Shown here in pieces: positions 1 through 5,235 of a stretch of 7,398 nucleotides of DNA; positions within the stretch are counted from its first letter, which is position 1, and each line of letters opens with the position of its first letter. A model generated the notes under the pieces. It saw nothing but the letters and a program-made list of their open reading frames with translations. It did not search any database and was not told where the DNA came from. The DNA lies in contig JAHJNP010000384.1 in NCBI GenBank assembly GCA_018820745.1, positions 1 to 7,398 of the forward strand, given 5' to 3'. A program made the translations under genes and the position numbers. The DNA comes from Gammaproteobacteria bacterium (GTDB taxonomy: Bacteria > Pseudomonadota > Gammaproteobacteria > Burkholderiales > Thiobacillaceae).

Positions 1-29
1 ATATGACCGGGGAACCACTGGATCGCCAT
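1..29 (-). CDS. ylqF: YlqF/RbgA-type ribosome biogenesis GTPase, first nine codons only (cut by left edge)
   Basis: Reading the minus strand from an ATG at 29-27, the nine complete codons give MAIQWFPGH, and the next two bases (AT) fit a following Met. The string IQWFPGHM at the extreme N-terminus is a hallmark of the circularly permuted GTPases YlqF/RbgA, which act in the cytoplasm in late assembly of the large ribosomal subunit. Everything beyond, including the G motifs, lies outside the window, so the call rests on this short signature and its correct position directly after the start codon. The gene follows the aspartase-family gene on the same strand, 49 bases after its stop, so co-transcription is possible. 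I see no Shine-Dalgarno sequence; the upstream stretch is C-rich on the coding strand. Confidence 0.72.
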
Positions 30-78
30 GGGGTAGGGGGTTCGGGGGAAAGGGCGGGATTATCCCACTAGTCCGGGC

Positions 79-1479
79 TTAGCCGGCACCGCCGCCGCTG
101 CCCACGCCGTGCGCGGCCGCGAGCACCAGCGCGTCGAAGTCGGCCGCGCTCATCAGCCCGCGTTCGGCGACGATGTCGCGAACCGGGCGGCCGGATTGCT
201 CCGACGCCTTGGCGACCTCGGCGGCCTGGTTGTAGCCGATCCGGGTGTTGAGGAGGGTGGCGAGCGCGACGCTCTGGTGGATGAAGAAGGCGCAGCGTTC
301 GCGGTTGACGACGATGCCCTTGAGGTTCTTTTCGGTGGCGGCGTTCATCGCGTTGGTCAGCCAGTCCATGGCGTCGAACAGGGCACTGCCCAAAGCCGGC
401 ATCATCACGTTGAGCTCCATCTGCCCGGCCTGCACCATGTAGGACACCGCGGCATCCTGCCCCAGTACCTGGAAGCACACCTGATTGAGCATCTCGAACA
501 TCACCGGGTTGACCTTGCCCGGCATGATGGAGGACCCCGGCTGCACCGGCGGCAGCTGGATTTCGCCGAGCCCGGTACGCGGGCCGGAAGCCAGCAGGCG
601 CAGGTCGTTGGAGATGCGGGTCAGCTCCAGCGCGAGGTTGCGGATCTCGCCCGAGAGGCGCGCGAGGTCGTTCATCGACTGCATCTGCGCGACCAGTTGG
701 CCGACGCGGATTGGTTCATCGGTGAGCGTGGCCAGTTCAGCGGCGGCACGCGCCGCGTAGTCGGGCGAGGTGTTGAGACCGGTGCCGGCGGCAGAACCGC
801 CCAGCCCGATTTCGCACAGCGCCGGGCGCACCGCGTCCAGACTGGACGCGCAGCGGCTGAGCGTCCAGGCATATCCGGCGAATTCCTGGCCCAGCGTGGT
901 CGGTACTGCGTCCTGCAAGTGGGTGCGGCCGGACTTCACCGTATCCTTTTCGCGTTCGGCCAGGCGCGAAAATTCGGCGGCCATTGCGTGCGCCGCCGCG
1001 GTCAGGCGTGGCAGCTTGACTAAAACGGCGAGGCGGATCGCGGTGGGAATGGTGTCGTTGGTCGACTGCCCCATGTTGACGTCGTCGTTGGGGTTGACCG
1101 GCGTGTAGCTGCCCTTTTCACCGCCCAGCGCGACGTTGGCGAGGTTGGCGATGACTTCGTTGCTGTTCATGTTGTGGCTGGTGCCGGCGCCGGCCTGGAA
1201 GCGGTCGACCACGAATTCGTCGCCATGCTCGCCGGCAAGGATTTTCTCGCAGGCGGCGGCGATGGCGTCGCGTTTTTCTTCGGGCAGCCAGCCCGGCTGG
1301 CAGTTGGCGCGCGCGGCGGCAAGTTTGATCCGCACGTGCGCTAGTACGAAATCCTTATCCGGGCGGCGGCCGGAAATGGGAAAATTGGCCACCGCGCGTG
1401 CGGTCTGTGCGCCATACCAGGCGTTCCCGGGAACCTTGACTTCGCCGAGCGAGTCTTTCTCAGTACGAAATTCGTTCAT
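79..1479 (-). CDS. aspA: Aspartase/class II fumarase family lyase, most likely aspartate ammonia-lyase
   Basis: A complete 466-residue cytoplasmic enzyme of the homotetrameric aspartase/fumarase superfamily, which eliminates ammonia from aspartate or water from malate to give fumarate. The family signature GSSIMPGKVNP is at residues 315-325, with the presumed catalytic serine S316 and carboxylate ligands K322 and N324. GAGTS is at 97-101, QSTND at 138-142 and GRTHLQDAVP at 184-193. Aspartases carry STN and GAGTS-type loops, NPV after the signature and a GQxELNVM segment, all present here. Fumarases usually have SSN, GSGT, NPTQ and GNFxLNV. The T186-H187 pair is shared by fumarases and Bacillus-type aspartases. 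I therefore favour aspartase, but fumarase annotation is a realistic alternative. The C-terminus ends in a short Gly-rich tail (GVGSGGGAG) instead of the usual aspartase tail. The start codon is 12 bases from that of the divergent tlpA-like gene, and no clear Shine-Dalgarno is visible. Confidence 0.85.
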   Translation of the reverse strand: MNEFRTEKDSLGEVKVPGNAWYGAQTARAVANFPISGRRPDKDFVLAHVRIKLAAARANCQPGWLPEEKRDAIAAACEKILAGEHGDEFVVDRFQAGAGTSHNMNSNEVIANLANVALGGEKGSYTPVNPNDDVNMGQSTNDTIPTAIRLAVLVKLPRLTAAAHAMAAEFSRLAEREKDTVKSGRTHLQDAVPTTLGQEFAGYAWTLSRCASSLDAVRPALCEIGLGGSAAGTGLNTSPDYAARAAAELATLTDEPIRVGQLVAQMQSMNDLARLSGEIRNLALELTRISNDLRLLASGPRTGLGEIQLPPVQPGSSIMPGKVNPVMFEMLNQVCFQVLGQDAAVSYMVQAGQMELNVMMPALGSALFDAMDWLTNAMNAATEKNLKGIVVNRERCAFFIHQSVALATLLNTRIGYNQAAEVAKASEQSGRPVRDIVAERGLMSAADFDALVLAAAHGVGSGGGAG

Positions 1480-1491
1480 GGTGAAAAAATA

Positions 1492-1986
1492 ATGCAGACG
1501 TTACAAAGCGTTCGATTTTATCCGATGTGGCTGGCCGGGCTGTTGTTGGCCTTGATGGTTTCGGTGGCGCAGGCCGCGGATTTCAAGGTGACCGATACCA
1601 GCGGCAAGACCCATTCGCTGTCCGGCTACAAGGGGAAATGGGTGCTGGTGAATTATTGGGCGACCTGGTGCCCCCCCTGCCTGGAAGAGATCCCCGATCT
1701 GATCGCGCTGCACGAGAACAAGAAAAACAACCTCGTGGTCATCGGCGTCGCCATGGATTACCGCAACGCCAAGCAGGTGACCGATTTTGCCGAGGGCCTG
1801 CTGGTCGAATATCCGATTGTGCTGGGCACTCCCCAGATCGTGAGCCAGATTGGGCCGGTGCAGGGCTTGCCGACAACTTATCTATTCAACCCGGATGGTA
1901 AAATGGTGGCCCAGCAAGTGGGCCTGATTACCAAGGAGGCAGTGGAAAGCTACATTGCCAGCAAGCCGGCCCGCGCGAAGAAATAA
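1492..1986 (+). CDS. TlpA/ResA-type periplasmic thioredoxin
   Basis: A 164-residue exported thiol-disulfide oxidoreductase. A hydrophobic signal peptide (about residues 12-28) ends with AQA before A29. The mature part begins with the usual TlpA lead-in (DFKVTDTSGKTHSLSGYKGK), then WATWCPPC with active-site cysteines C60 and C63, and the cis-proline loop GLPTTYLF with P127. The protein has no other cysteines. Family members keep cysteine thiols reduced in the periplasm, for example in cytochrome c maturation or other envelope assembly; the substrate cannot be read from the sequence. It is the first gene of a four-gene plus-strand unit: its TAA shares a base with an ATG of the next frame. The start at 1492 is uncertain: no Shine-Dalgarno precedes it, and an in-frame ATG at 1525 (residue 12) would still leave a hydrophobic leader. 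The CPPC codons contain a run of seven C. Confidence 0.9.
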   Translation: MQTLQSVRFYPMWLAGLLLALMVSVAQAADFKVTDTSGKTHSLSGYKGKWVLVNYWATWCPPCLEEIPDLIALHENKKNNLVVIGVAMDYRNAKQVTDFAEGLLVEYPIVLGTPQIVSQIGPVQGLPTTYLFNPDGKMVAQQVGLITKEAVESYIASKPARAKK

Positions 1987-2001
1987 TGCTTTCTGCAATA
2001 C

Positions 2002-2006
2002 GAGGT
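2002..2006 (+). promoter_or_regulatory. Ribosome binding site (GAGGT) deciding the start of the CPFC thioredoxin
   Basis: GAGGT lies six bases before ATG 2013. The competing in-frame ATG at 1986 has only tlpA-like codons upstream and no comparable motif, so this site favours 2013 as the start. Confidence 0.6.
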
Positions 2007-2012
2007 AATGTC

Positions 2013-2519
2013 ATGCGCCAACTGTTTATCGCGTTCTTCCTGATGCTGGCTGCGCCCGCCTGGGCGGAGACGCGTGACCCGGTCAACCATTTCTTCCAGC
2101 CCAAGTTCGGTGACCTGCAGGCCGATTTGCAGGAAGCCAGAAAGCAGGGCAAGCAGGGCATCTTTCTGTTCTTCGAGATGGATGCCTGCCCCTTCTGCGA
2201 GCGCATGAAAACCACCATCCTCAATCAGTCCGACGTGCAGGATGCCTACCGCGCGAACTTTCTGGTGTACTCGATCGACGTCAATGGCGACACCGAAATG
2301 ACCGGCTTCGATGGCAAGCCCGTCACCGAAAAGGCGTTTGCCTTCGGCCATCGCGTGCGCGCCACGCCCACGCTCCTGTTCTTCGACCTCGACGGCAAGC
2401 TGGTGGCGCGTCATACCGGCCCCACCAAGGACAAGGATGAGTTTCTGCTGCTCGGCCAGTTTGTTGCCGAGGGCGCCTACGCAAGCCAGCCCTTCATCAA
2501 GTACAAGCAAGGTAAATGA
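2013..2519 (+). CDS. Exported thioredoxin-fold protein with CPFC active site (SoxW/Thioredoxin_2-like)
   Basis: A 168-residue protein with a signal peptide ending AWA (residue 18) before ETRD, then a thioredoxin fold: FLFFEMDACPFCERM with redox cysteines C59 and C62, and the cis-proline motif RATPT with P119 followed by LLFFDLDGK. There are no other cysteines. The CPFC dipeptide and the spacing resemble SoxW- and DsbC-type thioredoxin-like domains rather than TlpA, so the two neighbouring redox proteins are probably not simple duplicates. The likely role is periplasmic thiol reduction or isomerisation; the partner is unknown. I place the start at 2013 because GAGGT at 2002-2006 lies six bases upstream and the signal peptide begins directly there. 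An in-frame ATG at 1986 would add nine residues and overlap the tlpA-like stop. The stop overlaps the next start as ATGA, indicating translational coupling. Confidence 0.87.
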   Translation: MRQLFIAFFLMLAAPAWAETRDPVNHFFQPKFGDLQADLQEARKQGKQGIFLFFEMDACPFCERMKTTILNQSDVQDAYRANFLVYSIDVNGDTEMTGFDGKPVTEKAFAFGHRVRATPTLLFFDLDGKLVARHTGPTKDKDEFLLLGQFVAEGAYASQPFIKYKQGK

Positions 2520-3781
2520 AGCGCGCCGCCTGGGGTATGGCGCTGGCGTGTGCGCTGTCCACCGCCGCAGTGGCGGAACGGATCACGCTGGACGAGGCGC
2601 TGGCGACCGTGGCCGCAGCCCATCCCGACCGGCGCCTGGCTGTGAGCGATCTGGAGATGTCGCGCGCCGACCGCGAGCAGGCAGCGAGCCGCCAGGATTT
2701 CAGCCTGTTTCTGGACGGCAGTCTGCGCACCGGGCGCCGCCCGGAGGGTGACTGGAAGCCCGACAATATCGGCCGCATCGTCGCGCGCAAGCCCTTGCTG
2801 GATTTCGGGCGAACCGACCAGGCTGTCGCCGCGGCCGACCAGGAAATCGCAGCGCGCCAGGCCGATCTGCTCAATACCGAAAGCTTGCGTCGCATCGACA
2901 TCATGGCGCGTTATTTCGATGTGCTGCTGGCCGATCAGCAGTACGTCGCCGACAACGAATTCATGACGGTGGCCTACCTCGATTGGGACAAGGCCCGTGA
3001 GCGCTTTGAACTGGGCATCGGCAACCGGCCCGACCTGCTGCGGCTGGAGGCGTCCTACCAGGATTGGCGTGAACGCCGCAACGCCAGCCTGCAACGCATG
3101 CGCAGCACCCGGCAGAAGCTCGCGCACGCCATGTACCGCCCGGGCCAGCTGCCGGCCACCCTCGCCGAACCTGTCCTGCAGGGCAATGTCCGGCCGGTGC
3201 CCGAATACGATTCGCTGTTGCCTTGGGTGATGCAGAAGAATCCGCGCGTGCAGGCCTTGCAGGCACAGCTTGCGGCTGCGGATGCGCGGCTTGCCCTGAT
3301 TCGCGCCGAGCGCAGGCCGACGCTCGACGCAGAGGTGATCGGCGGCGGCTATAGCCGCGAATCGACCACCCGCGATGAACTGAGCGCCGGGCTGGTATTC
3401 AATATCCCGCTTTATCAGGGCGGCCGGGTGGATGCACGGGCGGCGCGCGAGCTGGCACAGAAGGCGCGCCGCGCTGCCGAGCTGGAAAAGCTCAAGCTCG
3501 ATCTTGCGGACTCGCTTCTCGCCACCTTGCAGGAGATCGACTGGTTGCGCGGCAGTGGCATCGCCGCCGCCGACAAGCAGGTGGAGTATCGCGACTGGGC
3601 GCTGGAGCGCGCGCGGGCCGAGTACGAGCTCGAACTGAAAACCAATCTGGGGAATAGCATGGCGGAAACCCAGTCGGCGCAACTGCGGCGCAAACAGGTG
3701 GAATACCGTCTGGCGCTGGCGCTGGCGCGGCTGGAAGCATTGTCCGGCGGCAGCCTGCCGCCTGTTGAGGGAGCACCGTAA
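2516..3781 (+). CDS. TolC-family outer-membrane channel protein
   Basis: A 421-residue protein with a signal peptide (residues 1-20, ending AVA) and the two-fold repeated TolC architecture: long amphipathic helices rich in Ala, Arg, Glu and Leu, broken by short beta segments. The first strand region ends at KPLLDFGRTDQA (92-103), followed by helices with RFELGIGNRPDLLRLEASY (163-181). The second repeat shows the hallmark FNIPLYQGGRVDARAA (295-310) and EYELELKTNLGNSMAETQ (369-386). Family members form trimeric outer-membrane channels with a periplasmic helical tunnel, used for efflux or type I secretion. The length is at the short end for the family. The mature protein has no cysteine, so it is not itself a disulfide substrate of the two upstream thioredoxins. 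It overlaps the upstream gene by four bases and shares one base with the downstream adaptor gene. Confidence 0.92.
   Translation: MKRAAWGMALACALSTAAVAERITLDEALATVAAAHPDRRLAVSDLEMSRADREQAASRQDFSLFLDGSLRTGRRPEGDWKPDNIGRIVARKPLLDFGRTDQAVAAADQEIAARQADLLNTESLRRIDIMARYFDVLLADQQYVADNEFMTVAYLDWDKARERFELGIGNRPDLLRLEASYQDWRERRNASLQRMRSTRQKLAHAMYRPGQLPATLAEPVLQGNVRPVPEYDSLLPWVMQKNPRVQALQAQLAAADARLALIRAERRPTLDAEVIGGGYSRESTTRDELSAGLVFNIPLYQGGRVDARAARELAQKARRAAELEKLKLDLADSLLATLQEIDWLRGSGIAAADKQVEYRDWALERARAEYELELKTNLGNSMAETQSAQLRRKQVEYRLALALARLEALSGGSLPPVEGAP
3767..3773 (+). promoter_or_regulatory. Ribosome binding site (GAGGGAG) of the adaptor gene
   Basis: The purine-rich motif lies inside the last TolC codons, seven bases before ATG 3781, and supports that start and translation coupled to the TolC gene. 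Confidence 0.55.
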
Positions 3782-4296
3782 TGAAGCAGCGCATTGTGGC
3801 GATCGCACTACTGGTCGGGTTTGGTCTGGGATCGGCGGGCTCGTTATGGGCGGCAGACAAGGTGGAACTCACCACCCGCGTGTCCGGGGTGGTCGAGGAA
3901 GTCCTGGTGAAGCCCGGGCAGCGCGTGAAAAAAGGCGCGGTGCTACTGCGTCTCGACAGGACCGTGCTGCAGGCCCGGCTCGACGAGGCGACTGCGGAGC
4001 TGGCGCGCGCGGACGCCGATGAGGCGGACGCCCGGCGCGAACTGGCGCGGGCGGAGGAACTGTTCAACCGCACCGTGTCGTCGGCCAGTGAACTTGAAGC
4101 GGCCACGTTGCGCCACGCACGGGCGAAAGCCGCCCTGTCGGGCGCCGATGCGCGTCGTGTGATTGCGAAAAAGAACCTCAGCGACGCCGAACTCAAGGCG
4201 CCGTTTAACGGGGTGGTCAGTTCGGTGCCAGGCGGGCCGGGCACCGTGGTGACGGCGGACTGCCAGCCGAAGCCGCTGGTTGTCTTCCAGCCCTGA
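3781..4296 (+). CDS. Minimal HlyD/RND-type periplasmic adaptor (lipoyl domain plus coiled coil only)
   Basis: A 171-residue exported protein with a signal peptide ending LWA (residue 24). Residues about 29-60 form the first half of a biotinyl-lipoyl-like domain (SGVVEEVLVKPGQRVKKGAVLLRLD). Residues about 61-133 are a helical hairpin rich in Ala, Glu and Arg, predicted coiled coil. Residues about 135-171 form the second lipoyl half (LKAPFNGVVSSV, then PGTVVTADCQPKPLVVF). Full-length adaptors of 350-400 residues continue into a beta-barrel and a membrane-proximal domain; here TGA follows at once. The downstream bases do not restore the missing domains in another frame, so this looks like a genuine short form rather than a frameshift. 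It should still offer a hairpin tip to the co-encoded TolC channel, but no pump is encoded nearby. C161 is the only cysteine. Last gene of the unit. Confidence 0.85.
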   Translation: MKQRIVAIALLVGFGLGSAGSLWAADKVELTTRVSGVVEEVLVKPGQRVKKGAVLLRLDRTVLQARLDEATAELARADADEADARRELARAEELFNRTVSSASELEAATLRHARAKAALSGADARRVIAKKNLSDAELKAPFNGVVSSVPGGPGTVVTADCQPKPLVVFQP

Positions 4297-4353
4297 ACGG
4301 ATGGGCCTGTCTGGCCTGACTCAGCGGGGGGCTCGAATGACGTGGCAGGGCAA

Positions 4354-4378
4354 GCACCGCGGCATTGTTCCGCGGCGC
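4354..4378. terminator. GC-rich hairpin between convergent genes, possible bidirectional terminator
   Basis: Two copies of CCGCGG (4357-4362 and 4370-4375) flank the loop CATTGTT, and the stem extends by GC/GC pairs outside one A-C mismatch. It lies between the adaptor stop (4296) and the stop of the convergent hypothetical gene (4384). There is no T run on either side, so it is not a textbook intrinsic terminator; it may stabilise 3' ends or be chance in GC-rich DNA. Confidence 0.35.
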
Positions 4379-4383
4379 GTCTG

Positions 4384-4887
4384 TCAGGCGGTCATGCGTT
4401 TGGTGGCGCCGGCCTCCATTTCTGCCGCCTGATGCGGCGAAGCCACCGCGGCGATCACCCTGCGGCACATCGGCAGGACCGCGTTGAAGCCCGCCAGGTC
4501 CTGCACCTCGCCCATCTGCCGGTAGGCCGGTGATTTGGTTCCCACCAGTGCGGCCATGAATTCCAGCACGTAGCTGCGCCCCGCCTCCAGACTTGCCGCA
4601 GAAAGTGTGGATACGGCCGGGGTTATCGGGATGGCAGGTGGGGTGACGGGCACGGCCTGGGAGGTTGCCATGTTGCGCAAGGCCTGGATGAACCCGCTTT
4701 GCAGCAAATCGTTCACCATCCCTTCCAACTCGGCGCAGTTCGGCAGCTTGCTGCGCAGTTCGGCAAACGAAATACCATTGCCGACGCTGAACAGGATTTG
4801 CCGATGTCTGGGCCGCAAGGTGTGGCCCAGGTTGAAAATTTCTTCTTGTCCCTTAACCGTGCGGGACAATTGCATTGTCATGTCCAT
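4384..4887 (-). CDS. Conserved-looking hypothetical protein with a winged-helix-like N-terminal half
   Basis: A 167-residue protein without signal peptide or membrane segment, so probably cytoplasmic. Residues about 6-70 (from LSRTVKGQEEI through LRPRHRQILF and SFAELRSKL to VNDLLQSGFIQ) have the helix-turn-helix-wing spacing of small domains I associate with betaproteobacterial proteins of unknown function. A Pro/Ala/Thr-rich linker (about 78-98) leads to a helical C-terminal part (about 99-160; SYVLEFMAALVG, then LPMCRRVIAAV). A regulatory or protein-binding role is possible but unproven, and I cannot name a family. The start at 4887 is chosen because GGAGG lies five bases upstream on the coding strand; an in-frame ATG at 4950 would add 21 residues and has no ribosome binding site. 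The gene is convergent with the adaptor gene and separated from the transglycosylase by 348 bases, so it probably has its own promoter. Confidence 0.75.
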   Translation of the reverse strand: MDMTMQLSRTVKGQEEIFNLGHTLRPRHRQILFSVGNGISFAELRSKLPNCAELEGMVNDLLQSGFIQALRNMATSQAVPVTPPAIPITPAVSTLSAASLEAGRSYVLEFMAALVGTKSPAYRQMGEVQDLAGFNAVLPMCRRVIAAVASPHQAAEMEAGATKRMTA

Positions 4888-4892
4888 GGTTG

Positions 4893-4897
4893 CCTCC
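4893..4897 (-). promoter_or_regulatory. Strong ribosome binding site (GGAGG) of the hypothetical gene
   Basis: On the minus strand GGAGG precedes ATG 4887 by five bases (CAACC). It selects this start over the upstream in-frame ATG at 4950. Confidence 0.7.
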
Positions 4898-4917
4898 GAT
4901 GTCTCGTTATCGTGATG

Positions 4918-4932
4918 CAGGTGAAACACCTG
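4918..4932. repeat. Perfect 6-bp inverted repeat with 3-base spacer upstream of the hypothetical gene
   Basis: CAGGTG-AAA-CACCTG lies 31-45 bases upstream of the start codon at 4887. It could be a small operator or a leader hairpin for the minus-strand gene. No -10/-35 pair is recognisable around it, so the role is open. Confidence 0.4.
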
Positions 4933-5235
4933 TGCCCTCGACTCCAGCATGGCTTGTGCCAGGACGTGGAGTGCGCTTCATCTCCTGTTCGGCCGGCTGG
5001 CAGCGCGGTTGGCGGTGTCGGGGCGTACAGATGAACGGCGGCGGGGGTGACGAATGCGTGACGACTGGTTGAAATTTCGCCAGGGCGACGGTCACAATCA
5101 GCGCGACTCGCTAGGTGTGCAGGATCTTCAAGTCGGCCCGATCACGGGGCGCACATGGTGCCCTGTAGTGGGTTCTGGCGTTTCCCGCATGGCTTGTCAG
5201 GCCGAGATTGCGGACGGTGTTGCCAATCGGGAGAT

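Larger units (their letters stand above)
4888..5235. other. 348-base intergenic stretch without a convincing gene
   Basis: This lies between two minus-strand genes (transglycosylase stop at 5236, hypothetical start at 4887). Short open frames exist on both strands but none combines a ribosome binding site with a recognisable protein. Besides the ribosome binding site and the inverted repeat near 4918 it holds an 11-base direct repeat (GCATGGCTTGT at 4947-4957 and 5187-5197, exactly 240 bases apart), two copies of GTGACGA 11 bases apart (5047-5053, 5058-5064), the palindrome GAAATTTC (5071-5078) and a weak GC-rich hairpin near 5147-5165. It probably carries the promoter of the hypothetical gene; I could not locate that promoter. 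Confidence 0.6.

Noticed and set aside
109..1023. Open frame of 304 codons on the plus strand opposite the aspartase-family gene
   Set aside because: It mirrors the conserved lyase and carries no recognisable domain or ribosome binding site.
1436..1441. TTGACT as a -35 box for the plus-strand operon
   Set aside because: It is a good hexamer match, but no acceptable -10 lies 16-19 bases downstream.
2477..3808. Long open frame of 443 codons on the minus strand opposite the TolC gene
   Set aside because: It is fully antisense to a gene with clear TolC motifs and signal peptide; the composition (His, Arg, Gln rich) is typical of GC-rich shadow frames, and no domain is recognisable.
3492..4244. 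Minus-strand open frame of 250 codons across the TolC and adaptor genes
   Set aside because: The composition is Ser/Ala/Arg-rich low complexity, antisense to two well-supported coding sequences.
4297..4383. Possible frameshifted continuation of the short adaptor
   Set aside because: Translations of the following bases in the other plus frames do not resemble adaptor beta-barrel or membrane-proximal domains, and the convergent gene ends at 4384.
5147..5165. GC-rich hairpin as terminator of the transglycosylase transcript
   Set aside because: The stem is short with alternative weak pairings, it lies about 70 bases past the stop, and no T run follows on the minus strand.
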